Assembly: GCA_017649745.1 (NCBI GenBank)
Contig: JAGCGE010000109.1
Span: 1 to 22,725, forward strand
Direction of reading: 5' to 3'
DNA length: 22,725 bases
From: Clostridiales bacterium
GTDB taxonomy: Bacteria > Bacillota_A > Clostridia > Saccharofermentanales > Saccharofermentanaceae
Position 1 is the stretch's first letter. Every line of letters starts with the position of its first letter. The position numbers were made by a program, and so were the translations under genes. Below the pieces are notes generated by a model, which saw nothing but the letters and a program-made list of their open reading frames with translations, ran no database searches and was not told where the DNA came from. Shown here piece by piece: positions 15,441 to 22,725 of this stretch.

Positions 15441-17786
15441 TTAACCAAGAGTAATTATCAGTTCCTTAGCGGAAAAGTCGATAGAAGTTCCCCAGTCGGA
15501 AATGTTCGGCATTGATTCAGAAACGCTTACAACGTTTTTGATACCGCTAAGGACTATTCTTTTATTGGAACCAAATCCTTCAGTCCTTACAGTGATCTTG
15601 TTGCCGCTCTTAAGGATGTTGATGACACCTGAATGTGATCCGTCTGCTGAGAACACTTCGAAAGCAGCGATCTGCTCATTCTGAAGCTCGAAAACAGTAA
15701 AGGTTAAATTGTTAAGGAAGTCATCAGCGTGAGTATCAGGCATTGCAGATACAACGATAGAATTCGGTCTTACAAGGATCGGAATGTTGTTAGCATCTGC
15801 CTTTGTCTTTTTGTAGCACGGACCCTGGATCTTCTCTCTTGTAAGAAGGTTGGTCCATATTCCTGAAGGAACATAGTAGCTTACGATGCTCTGATCGTTA
15901 AGTACCGGTGCGACCAAAAGATTAGGTCCTAACATATACTGGTGGATAAGAAGTCTTGATGAGAGATCTTTCTCGAACTCGAGGAACATAGGTCTCATCG
16001 AAGGAGCTCCCAGTGTAGCTGCTTCACATACGAGTGAATAGAAGTGAGACAGCATTCCTTTTCGCATATTGGAGAAGAACTTGATCGTATCGGATGCACC
16101 GTTGAAGGCTGACAATAAAGTCTTGCCGTCTACAGTAAATCTCATGTGCGGAGCAAGAAGTCCGAACTGAGCCCAGCGTGTGAAGAGAAGATCATCTTTT
16201 CCAGGAACGAGAAGAGGTGTGTCGATATTTACAGTATTGATTCCACTAAGTCCGAGTGAGAGACACTTCTTAAGAGTACAGCTGAGCGCTCCGAATGTGT
16301 TGTTCTCTGCGATGATGTTCGCATAAGGATAGAGCTGTGCTCCTGTAGAGAGCGCATTCATGATGACCATTGCATTAGCGTGTCCCTGAGTTCTTGAAAC
16401 TGCTTCGTAAACAGTCTCGTTGAAGAGCATTGAGAACGAATCATTGATCTCTGAAGCCTTAAAATCGCTGAAGAACTTGACCTCGTCGTCTTCGAAATCG
16501 AAGAGTCTGTAACTGAATCCTGCTTCGATCATATCTACTCCGAGTAAAAGAAGGCTATCGACTCTCTGCTGGATGAATGATCTTGCTGCGATATTTGTAA
16601 GATCGAGCAAAGCAGCACCGGCGCATTCGTTATCACGCATATAGATGAGGCCGTCAGTTGTCTTAAGGAGAAGATCATTCTCGAGACACTCGTCGTAGAA
16701 TTCAGAACTGTCACTAATATAAGGCGTTACGGTAAGACCTACACGGCATCCTCTCTCGTGGATCTTTCTGCAGAAGCCCTGAGGGTCAGGGAATCTTGCA
16801 GGATCAAACGAGAATCCCAAAGGATCAGTAGGTGCAAGCCACATCGTGGAAAGCCAGATCTCGCTTAATGGAATGCCTGCTTCCTCGCTTCTCTCAACGT
16901 ACTTGATAACATCGTCAGCTGTGAGATCTTTGTTGTCTTCGATGATGACGGATGTTCCAAGGCTCCATGAAGGTGCTGTGTGAGCTACTCCCAAGAATCC
17001 GTTGAAAAGATTGAGAACGCTCATCATATCTTCGCTTACGAAGATGATGTACTCGATCTCTTCGTCATCGGTCGAGAAAGAAACCGTTGAAGCATATTCT
17101 GTTCCGAATGAGAAGTCGACGGAACTATAAGTGTTTACGAAGATACCGTATTTACCTGAAGAGATGTAGAAAGGAACCTTCTGGCAGTCAGAAGCCTTAG
17201 CTCCCTGACCGGCTCTGTTTGTTGCGTGGATATTGGAACCATTCAAGAGAAGAGCAGCACCGTTAGCACCAAGACCATAAAGCTGTTCGTCAGGTGAGAA
17301 GGATAAAGCTTCTCCCGTTGATACTTTCTTGGAGATCTTGTAGTTAGATGCAACACCTGAATTAGTTGTATATGAAGCGCCTCCGTTATCGGAGTGTGAT
17401 GATGTTACGAATTTACCGTAATAATAGAAGTCGATACCGAAAGTGTCTGATTTGGAGATCCTTGCCTCGAACATATTAGCCTTGAAGATGATGTTATCAT
17501 CAGTCTCTTCGACTTCGCCTAACTGGGAAGGCTTAGCTTCGATGTATCTCTTTGTCGGCATGAGACTTGAACGGTGATTTACATAGCGGACTCTGATCGC
17601 GTTAGATCCGCATGCGGATAATTCTATTGTCATCTGACCCGGAACGTCAGACCTTTTGACTGTTTTGCCTGTAAAACCGCTTGAGTAGGAACAGACTGAC
17701 GTCTTCAATGTAAGAGTGTAGTTATCGAATGATACTGCCGTTATCTTCTTTGGGTTTTTGATAAGAGCACTGGAACTTGATGACAT
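15441..17786 (-). CDS. Glycoside hydrolase family 31-like protein with degenerate active site
   Basis: A 781-residue cytoplasmic protein with the complete GH31 architecture: N-terminal beta-sandwich (about 50-260), catalytic-type barrel (about 270-600) and C-terminal sheet domains. Family landmarks are clear: FDPARFPDPQGFCRKIHERG (327-346), LGLSG (511-515), and FTRWAQFGLLAPHMRF (535-550). Key catalytic positions differ. Where GH31 enzymes have the nucleophile in KTDFGE or WxDMNE, this protein reads GVDMIEAGFSY with Gly423 at the nucleophile. Around the acid/base Asp it reads YPYANIIAEN (Ala493-Glu494), and the pocket Asp of the IWxDxxW strand is Ser313. It is full length with GGAGGA ahead of the ATG, so it is not a decayed fragment. 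It may bind rather than cleave alpha-glucosides. It is divergent from the iron-ADH-like gene. Confidence 0.88.
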   Translation of the reverse strand: MSSSSSALIKNPKKITAVSFDNYTLTLKTSVCSYSSGFTGKTVKRSDVPGQMTIELSACGSNAIRVRYVNHRSSLMPTKRYIEAKPSQLGEVEETDDNIIFKANMFEARISKSDTFGIDFYYYGKFVTSSHSDNGGASYTTNSGVASNYKISKKVSTGEALSFSPDEQLYGLGANGAALLLNGSNIHATNRAGQGAKASDCQKVPFYISSGKYGIFVNTYSSVDFSFGTEYASTVSFSTDDEEIEYIIFVSEDMMSVLNLFNGFLGVAHTAPSWSLGTSVIIEDNKDLTADDVIKYVERSEEAGIPLSEIWLSTMWLAPTDPLGFSFDPARFPDPQGFCRKIHERGCRVGLTVTPYISDSSEFYDECLENDLLLKTTDGLIYMRDNECAGAALLDLTNIAARSFIQQRVDSLLLLGVDMIEAGFSYRLFDFEDDEVKFFSDFKASEINDSFSMLFNETVYEAVSRTQGHANAMVIMNALSTGAQLYPYANIIAENNTFGALSCTLKKCLSLGLSGINTVNIDTPLLVPGKDDLLFTRWAQFGLLAPHMRFTVDGKTLLSAFNGASDTIKFFSNMRKGMLSHFYSLVCEAATLGAPSMRPMFLEFEKDLSSRLLIHQYMLGPNLLVAPVLNDQSIVSYYVPSGIWTNLLTREKIQGPCYKKTKADANNIPILVRPNSIVVSAMPDTHADDFLNNLTFTVFELQNEQIAAFEVFSADGSHSGVINILKSGNKITVRTEGFGSNKRIVLSGIKNVVSVSESMPNISDWGTSIDFSAKELIITLG

Positions 17787-17850
17787 ATAATTATCCTCCG
17801 TTAAACACTTTGTGGTTACCCTTTCCTTATTAAATCACACTTTTTTGAAG

Positions 17851-17856
17851 ATTATA
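17851..17856 (-). promoter_or_regulatory. Putative -10 for the GH31-like gene
   Basis: A perfect TATAAT on the minus strand (plus-strand ATTATA) lies about 65 bases upstream of the GH31-like start and only 7 bases from the -10 of the divergent gene. A good -35 is not evident. Confidence 0.3.
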
Positions 17857-17860
17857 CTGA

Positions 17861-17869
17861 TGTTATAAT
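17861..17869 (+). promoter_or_regulatory. Extended -10 promoter for the iron-ADH-like gene
   Basis: TG (17861-17862), T, then TATAAT (17864-17869) lies 27 bases before the ATG. The -35 region is T-rich (17841-17846). The block TGATGTTATAATA starting at 17859 is identical to that ahead of GH39. Confidence 0.5.
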
Positions 17870-17896
17870 ACAATTTGATTTCAAAGGAGCGCGAGA

Positions 17897-19081
17897 ATGG
17901 TCACTAACAAGAAATTTGCCAAATATGCCAAGCATAATGATGTTGAGACTCAGAGCCTCTACATTGAAGATGAGGCACGATTTCATCTTGTTGACGAGCT
18001 TCGCAGCAGAGGAACTCGACGCATACTTGTAATATGTGACAATTCATTAAGAAGACTCCATCCGTTCGAAGAAGTTATCAATTCATTTGAAGAAGCGGGA
18101 TTCAGGGTATTCGTATACTGTCAGCCGGGAAGCATCCTTCTGGACAGGGATATCGAAGGCGGATTCAAGATGTACGGTGAGTACAACTGTGACACGATAG
18201 TTGCTATCGGAGGCACATCTGAGATCGACTGCGGTAAGCTCGTAGCTGCTCTCGTAACTAATCCTGTAAAGACCGTTGCGCAGTTTGTGGGTATAGACAA
18301 GATAAGTAATGAGATACCTCTTCTTTGCACTATCATGACAGAGAACTGTGCATCGTCCACGACGGGCAGCGCAGAATTTTTCGATAATACATCGAAGCAG
18401 TGGAAGACTGTAATAAGCAGTGTTCTTGTTCCGCATATGGTCGTTATCGATACCGAGATATCAGAGCGTGTATCGCTCGAGAATTCCATCTCATCAGCAC
18501 TTACGGCTCTCTGCGTAACGATCGAAGCATATATTAGCCCTGTTGCCAAGGAATATCCTGAGTATAGGGCGAGCGCGATTAATGCGAGCATGATCTTTTT
18601 CAAGAATCTGGAGAAGTTCTGTAATAACCCTAGTGATAATTTCCTTCGAAAACAGATCGCCGTTGCAGGATTTTATGCAGGTCTCGCATCACGTAAGACG
18701 GGTATCGGATATGCACACATAATCATGCATACGATACTCGGAAGATACAAAGTGCTTCACGGAACCGGACTTATCAGGATCCTTATACTTGTTCTTCGCG
18801 AACAGCTCGTAAATAAAGAAACATGCAGCGTCCTGTCGGAACTTGCGAAGGCAGCACACTTCTGTTCTCAGGGTCTGTCAGATGATAAAGCGGCAGAATC
18901 ACTTGTTGATAATCTTGAAAGACTCTATCTCAAGGTATCAGGTGATGCAGGAAATCCGATAGTAGATGCTGCCGATATAGATATGCTCGTAAGCGAGGTC
19001 GAAAACGAAGCCAGGACTTACGTGCTAAGTAAAGATATAGATTCGAAAGCGTTAAGGAAGATAATCCTCGCGCTGTCTTAA
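17897..19081 (+). CDS. Iron-containing alcohol dehydrogenase-like protein lacking two metal ligands
   Basis: A 394-residue protein of the type III (iron) alcohol dehydrogenase family. The N-terminal nucleotide-binding half carries YNCDTIVAIGGTSEIDCGKL, where the usual GGGS is GGTS (105-108), and the phosphate-loop region TENCASSTTGS replaces the usual TTAGTGSE. In the helical half, metal ligands are expected in DALTHAIE; here the segment is TALCVTIE, so the Asp is Thr203 and the His is Val207. The other two ligands, His274 and His288 of GYAHIIMHTILGRYKVLHG, are kept with normal spacing. It may not bind Fe or Zn in the usual way and may be non-catalytic, or use another mechanism. AAGGAG lies 7 bases ahead of the ATG. 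The cca gene follows after 18 bases. Confidence 0.85.
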   Translation: MVTNKKFAKYAKHNDVETQSLYIEDEARFHLVDELRSRGTRRILVICDNSLRRLHPFEEVINSFEEAGFRVFVYCQPGSILLDRDIEGGFKMYGEYNCDTIVAIGGTSEIDCGKLVAALVTNPVKTVAQFVGIDKISNEIPLLCTIMTENCASSTTGSAEFFDNTSKQWKTVISSVLVPHMVVIDTEISERVSLENSISSALTALCVTIEAYISPVAKEYPEYRASAINASMIFFKNLEKFCNNPSDNFLRKQIAVAGFYAGLASRKTGIGYAHIIMHTILGRYKVLHGTGLIRILILVLREQLVNKETCSVLSELAKAAHFCSQGLSDDKAAESLVDNLERLYLKVSGDAGNPIVDAADIDMLVSEVENEARTYVLSKDIDSKALRKIILALS

Positions 19082-19099
19082 TAGAGGATATAAGCAAAG

Positions 19100-20440
19100 A
19101 TGAATATTGATTTTAGATTTCCGTCCTATGTGGAAAAGGTGCTCGACCTTTACGAAGAGAACGGCTATAAGGCCTTTGTCGTCGGCGGCGCCGCCAGGGA
19201 CATTATTATGGGTAAGCCCCCACACGATTATGATATCGCGACAGATGCAGATCCGGATGAAGGTCTTGCGATATTTAAAGCTAAAGATATTAAAACTATA
19301 GATACATCAGCCCGCCACGGAACCATTATTGCCGTTGTTGAGGGCGAGCAGGTCGAGATAACGACATTTAGGGTTGACGGCGATTATAACGACAATCGTC
19401 ATCCCGACAGTGTGATCCTGACAAGAGACATCAATGAAGACGTATCAAGACGCGACTTTACGATGAATGCCATCTATATTGGGAAAGATCTTAAACCTGT
19501 AGATAAATTCGGAGGCGTCGATGACATCTCGAAAAAACTCATCAGAGCAGTAGGTGATCCGAAGAAGCGTTTTGAAGAAGATGCGCTTCGTATCCTGCGT
19601 GCCTTGAGATTCTCATCCGTTCTCGGATTTAAGATCGAGGAGAGCTTAAAGAATGCCATCTTCGATTGCAAAGAACTCCTCCACAACATCTCGGTCGAGA
19701 GGATCAGGGAGGAGCTTTATAAGATAGTCACAGGCAAGAATGCGACGACAGTCATAAGAGATTATCTGGAAGTGTTCTCGCTCTTTGTTCCTGAACTTTT
19801 AAGGATGAGAGGATTCGATCAGCATTCGAGATACCACGATAAGGATCTTCTCGAACACACATTATCGGTACTCGATCTTGTTGAACCGAAAGAGGGCAAT
19901 CTCTGTCTGGCTGCACTCCTTCACGATGTCGGTAAGCCGGATGTTTTCGTAATGGATGATGAAGGTTATGGTCACATGAAGATGCATAACATCAAAAGCC
20001 GCGAGATCACTGACGATTTCCTGAACAGGTTCAAGTTTTCGAATGCAGACAAGAAAGAGATCAGCGATCTGGTATTTCTCCATGACGTTTTCCCTGAGTC
20101 TAAGGCATCTGTCAGAAAGTACCTGTCGAAGTATACGCTGGACTTCATGAAGAAGCTTGCTTCTCTTCAGAAGGCCGATATCCTGTCGCATTCCGAATAC
20201 GGCAAGAGGAGGATCACACTGCTTGAAGACAGGGAGAAGATCATCGAAGAGATCATTGCTAATGATGAGTGCTTCAATATGAAAGATCTTAAGATCGGAG
20301 GCAGGGATCTTATCGATATGGGTATCCCTGAAGGACCTGACGTCGGCAGGATCATGAAGGATGTTTTCGCGAAGGTGCTCGAAGGCGAGATCAAAAACGA
20401 CAGGGACGAACTGCTCCTTTATGTTAAGAGTCTGATTTGA
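19100..20440 (+). CDS. cca: CCA-adding tRNA nucleotidyltransferase (class II) with HD domain
   Basis: A 446-residue enzyme that builds or repairs the 3' CCA end of tRNA without a nucleic-acid template. Class II motifs appear in order: GGAARD (29-34), catalytic DYDIATDA (43-50), RRDFTMNA (117-124), and EDALRILRALRF, whose EDxxR element selects the incoming nucleotide. A C-terminal HD phosphohydrolase-type domain follows, with LLHDVGKP at about residues 273-280 and HD in FLHDVF; this is common in Firmicutes versions. It is a housekeeping gene in an operon with the ADH-like gene upstream and plsC downstream (12-base gap). GAGGAT at 19084 is a spaced ribosome site. Confidence 0.94.
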   Translation: MNIDFRFPSYVEKVLDLYEENGYKAFVVGGAARDIIMGKPPHDYDIATDADPDEGLAIFKAKDIKTIDTSARHGTIIAVVEGEQVEITTFRVDGDYNDNRHPDSVILTRDINEDVSRRDFTMNAIYIGKDLKPVDKFGGVDDISKKLIRAVGDPKKRFEEDALRILRALRFSSVLGFKIEESLKNAIFDCKELLHNISVERIREELYKIVTGKNATTVIRDYLEVFSLFVPELLRMRGFDQHSRYHDKDLLEHTLSVLDLVEPKEGNLCLAALLHDVGKPDVFVMDDEGYGHMKMHNIKSREITDDFLNRFKFSNADKKEISDLVFLHDVFPESKASVRKYLSKYTLDFMKKLASLQKADILSHSEYGKRRITLLEDREKIIEEIIANDECFNMKDLKIGGRDLIDMGIPEGPDVGRIMKDVFAKVLEGEIKNDRDELLLYVKSLI

Positions 20441-20452
20441 TATTATTGTCCT

Positions 20453-21742
20453 ATGGCTAAAAATATGGAACAGGGGCACGAGCCCAGCACGTTTTTCTAT
20501 ACATTTTGTGCGACACAGGTTGTTGTGCCTGTCTTGGCGTGGCTTTTGAGGATAAAGGCGAAGCCGGACAAGGAGTTCCTTAAGGCCGAAGGACCTATCG
20601 TAATCCTCGGCAATCACCCTTCATATCTCGATCCGATCAATGTCATGAGACTTACAAAGGGAAGGAAAGTCAATTTCCTGGCAGGTGAGTTCCTGTTCCG
20701 TAACAAGATCTGGGGCTATCTTTTTCGAAAAGCAGGCATAATCGAGATCATGCAGTTTGCTAAGGACACGTCCGCGGTAATGGGTATGATGCGCGTGCTG
20801 AAGCGAAAAGGCGTCCTCGTGATATTCCCTGAGGCGACGAGATTTGTTGACGGCAAGTCCGTAAAGTTCGATTCGGGTGTAGCAAAGTTCATAAAAAGAT
20901 CGGGCGCGGGGATCTGGTTCATGGATGTTAACGGCGCTTATCTGACATATCCGAGATGGAGCGAATCTTTCGTAAGACTTGGAAGGATCGATGCTAGATT
21001 CAGCTCTCATCTGACACCTTCCGAGGTTAAGGAGATGTCTCTGGAAGAACTCCAGGAGACCATTGTAAAACGACTTGATTATAACGAGAATGACTATATG
21101 AGAAGCGCGAATCCTTGCCACAAGAGCCGTAAACTCGCAGCAGGACTTCAGAATATCGCATACTCCTGCCAAAGATGCGGCGGAGAGTTCACGATGGGCT
21201 TTACAGGTAAAGATGAGATCAGATGCGATAAGTGCGGTAACAGGGTGAGGATGCTCACGTCCGGACTTCTTGAAGCACCTACAAAAGACGATGTCACGAG
21301 CGAGGATCTTCATCAGTATACCGAGTGGGAAAAATCTGTCACGAGAAAGCAGCTCGAAGATCCGAACTTCTGTCTAAAGATCGACTGTAAGCTTCTGAGA
21401 AAGTACGACGCTGTTGATTTCTCACATGTCGGGAACGGCGTGCTGACGGTAACTGCTGATAAGTTTGTGTATGAAGGTACCGACGCAGATCCTAAGGGCG
21501 GAATAGTTATCCACAAGGGTAAGGTAAAGCGCAAGTACAGGAATAAGACGATACAAAATGAGACACCTTGCAGGATGGAATTCGATATCTCTGAGATGAA
21601 GGGTCTCATCTGCGAGTTCGGTGATCATATAGAACTTCACGGCAAAGACGGAACGCTCTTCCGCTTTCTTATCGACGGCAGAAAAGTTCTTAAGTTATGT
21701 GAGATAGTAGCGATAAAAGGGAAATTATCGGTTACAGCTTAA
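20453..21742 (+). CDS. plsC: 1-acyl-glycerol-3-phosphate acyltransferase (PlsC type) with zinc-ribbon extension
   Basis: A 429-residue membrane-associated acyltransferase for phospholipid synthesis. The N-terminal domain holds a hydrophobic helix (about 20-33), the catalytic NHPSYLD motif (His55, Asp60) and the FPEATR substrate motif (125-130). A normal PlsC ends near residue 240. Here a zinc ribbon follows with CQRCGGEF and CDKCGN (Cys239, 242, 258, 261). After it comes about 160 residues of a strand-rich domain (GNGVLTVTADKFVYEG, GLICEFGDHIELHGKDG) that resembles a PH-like sheet and has no known role to me. There is no clear Shine-Dalgarno, so translation may be coupled to cca; ATG at 20465 is an alternative. 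Its end overlaps the convergent GNAT gene by 11 bases. Confidence 0.87.
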   Translation: MAKNMEQGHEPSTFFYTFCATQVVVPVLAWLLRIKAKPDKEFLKAEGPIVILGNHPSYLDPINVMRLTKGRKVNFLAGEFLFRNKIWGYLFRKAGIIEIMQFAKDTSAVMGMMRVLKRKGVLVIFPEATRFVDGKSVKFDSGVAKFIKRSGAGIWFMDVNGAYLTYPRWSESFVRLGRIDARFSSHLTPSEVKEMSLEELQETIVKRLDYNENDYMRSANPCHKSRKLAAGLQNIAYSCQRCGGEFTMGFTGKDEIRCDKCGNRVRMLTSGLLEAPTKDDVTSEDLHQYTEWEKSVTRKQLEDPNFCLKIDCKLLRKYDAVDFSHVGNGVLTVTADKFVYEGTDADPKGGIVIHKGKVKRKYRNKTIQNETPCRMEFDISEMKGLICEFGDHIELHGKDGTLFRFLIDGRKVLKLCEIVAIKGKLSVTA

Positions 21743-22211
21743 GTCTCATGAAGAAGTCGACGTCTTCGTTATCCTTGTATCTAGGGATCTCGACGAATCC
21801 GAACTGCTTATAGATCTCGATAGCCTGTTCGCTGTATTTCTTAGTAGCATCAAGATAGAGCCATGTATATCCGAAGGACTTAGCCTGATCGATAGCAAAT
21901 CCGATCATCTTCTTGCCGTAACCTTGTCCCTGGTACTCCTTAAGAAGATAGAGGTGCTTGATCTCGCCTGAATTCCTGTGAAGGATATTGGCATACTTCT
22001 GCTCGAAAGGAAGGTCAGTAACGGCGATCGTTCCTACGATCTCCTGTTCATCATCCATCATTACCCAGAAATGTCTGTAGTTGCCTGCAACATCAGAAAG
22101 ATGGGCATGTTTACCCTCAGGGTCGTATCTTCGACCTGATTCAGGCAGACACTTCTCGAAAAATGCATTAAGTTGTCTCTGCAAAAAATGCACGAAACCT
22201 ACAAGACGCAT
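21732..22211 (-). CDS. GNAT-family N-acetyltransferase
   Basis: A 159-residue acetyl-CoA-dependent acetyltransferase. The pyrophosphate-binding motif A is YQGQGYGKKM (93-102), preceded by the GEIKHLYLLKE strand and followed by LYLDATKKYSEQAIEIYKQFGF, the usual motif B with the FGF end. The N-terminal part EIVGTIAVTDL is the family's central strand pair. The acceptor is not predictable; proteins of this size modify small amines or protein N-termini. The ATG at 22211 has a purine-rich AAGGAAAGGAAA ahead of it, with rather long spacing. It runs convergent to plsC with no terminator between them. Confidence 0.88.
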   Translation of the reverse strand: MRLVGFVHFLQRQLNAFFEKCLPESGRRYDPEGKHAHLSDVAGNYRHFWVMMDDEQEIVGTIAVTDLPFEQKYANILHRNSGEIKHLYLLKEYQGQGYGKKMIGFAIDQAKSFGYTWLYLDATKKYSEQAIEIYKQFGFVEIPRYKDNEDVDFFMRLKL

Positions 22212-22248
22212 CGATGATATTTCCTTTCCTTAAGTACTTACATTCAAA

Positions 22249-22257
22249 TTGTAACAG
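22249..22257 (-). promoter_or_regulatory. Putative extended -10 promoter for the GNAT gene
   Basis: Reading the minus strand, TG, one base, then TACAAT lies about 40 bases before the GNAT start. The -35 is unclear. Confidence 0.3.
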
Positions 22258-22353
22258 AATCTCAACATAAAACATATATCTATAATCTTTCAAAATGGTA
22301 TCATTTAAATGTTTATTTTTGACACAATTTGCATAACATGGGGGATATAACCA

Positions 22354-22725
22354 ATGAAAACGCCCAAGAAACTACTAGGTTTTTTACTGGCGCTCATTCT
22401 GGTGCTCCAGGTACCTGTAGCGGTATTTGCCGATGACGAATCCGATGAGACAGGTCTTGGCGGCTTTGTTTCCAGAGTCTACAGAACCGTTTTGGAACGT
22501 GAATATGACCAGGACGGTTACGATTATTGGGTCGACGGATTGACGCAGAATAAGCTCAATGCAGCTAATCTCATGGATTTTTTCGTATTCTCGCCTGAGT
22601 TCATAGGCAAGAACGTTTCTGATAACGAATACGTTGATATCCTTTATCATTCGATGATGGACAGAGAGCCTGATGCCGACGGTCAGAAGTTCTGGCTTGA
22701 TTCACTTCATGACGGAATGACCAGA
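22354..22725 (+). CDS. Secreted DUF4214 protein, N-terminal part (cut by window edge)
   Basis: 124 codons with no stop before the right edge. The start MKTPKKLLGFLLALILVLQV is a signal peptide with a probable cut after VFA near residue 27. Two DUF4214-like units are visible: VYRTVLEREYDQDGYDYWVDGL, and LYHSMMDREPDADGQKFWLDSL. They share the LY/VY-x4-L/M-x-R-x-PD/YD-x2-G-x2-YW/FW pattern with the protein encoded at 14577, so the two are paralogues in one surface-protein family. GGGGGAT at 22340-22346 is the ribosome site. More repeats, or another domain, probably follow outside the window. Confidence 0.85.
   Translation, partial: MKTPKKLLGFLLALILVLQVPVAVFADDESDETGLGGFVSRVYRTVLEREYDQDGYDYWVDGLTQNKLNAANLMDFFVFSPEFIGKNVSDNEYVDILYHSMMDREPDADGQKFWLDSLHDGMTR

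Noticed and set aside
15429..15470. Weak inverted repeat CTCTT...AAGAG between the DUF4214 gene and the GH31-like gene as a terminator.
   Set aside because: Only five base pairs and no T run on either strand.
15441..17786. GH31-like gene as a pseudogene.
   Set aside because: The frame is intact over 781 codons with a good ribosome site; only catalytic positions differ.
17897..19081. Annotating the iron-ADH-like gene as a butanol dehydrogenase linked to butyrate formation.
   Set aside because: Two metal ligands are missing and the gene is far from buk-pta, so this link has no support.
22319..22324. Perfect TTGACA before the last DUF4214 gene as a -35.
   Set aside because: No -10 at 16-18 bases; the expected position falls on the ribosome site.

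Overview
The window looks like chromosomal DNA from an anaerobic, gut- or rumen-type Clostridia (Firmicutes). The evidence is low-to-moderate GC, Gram-positive Shine-Dalgarno (SD) sites, lipoproteins with acidic Glu/Thr linkers, secreted DUF4214 proteins, a butyrate kinase gene, and glycosidase genes mixed with housekeeping genes. A Lachnospiraceae or Oscillospirales-like source is an inference; no rRNA or marker gene here fixes it. Genes are tightly packed, and I see no intergenic stretch above about 170 bases, no tRNA, no rRNA, no CRISPR array and no insertion sequence.

Layout. 1-1352 (minus): a FecCD-type ABC permease, cut by the left edge, and its substrate-binding lipoprotein. 1516-3637 (plus): butyrate kinase followed by a phosphotransacetylase, ending in a clear terminator. 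3716-6557: a large acidic lipoprotein coupled to a small YunG-like protein. 6596-11497: a compact operon of a GH39 glycosidase, two tandem WYL-domain regulators and an RtcB RNA ligase. 11488-12690 (minus): a lipoprotein ending in a C-type-lectin-like domain. 12793-15428 (plus): a stand-alone NAD(P)H-hydrate epimerase, another acidic lipoprotein with a terminator, and a secreted protein with four DUF4214 repeats. 15441-17786 (minus): a full-length GH31-like protein that has lost its catalytic residues. 17897-21742 (plus): an iron-ADH-like protein that has lost two of four metal ligands, then a CCA-adding enzyme and a PlsC acyltransferase with a zinc-ribbon C-terminal extension. 21732-22211 (minus): a GNAT acetyltransferase. 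22354 to the end: a second secreted DUF4214 protein, cut by the right edge.

How the genes work together. The acyl-kinase and phosphotransacylase pair would make ATP from acyl-CoA, although pairing a Pta-type transferase with a Buk-type kinase is unusual. The GH39-WYL-WYL-RtcB cluster looks like a regulated RNA-repair module joined to a sugar hydrolase. The divergent GH31-like and ADH-like genes both keep their fold but lack active-site residues, which suggests binding or regulatory roles. Several lipoproteins and DUF4214 proteins point to a busy cell surface. Promoters of the extended -10 type (TGNTATAAT) recur in front of several units.
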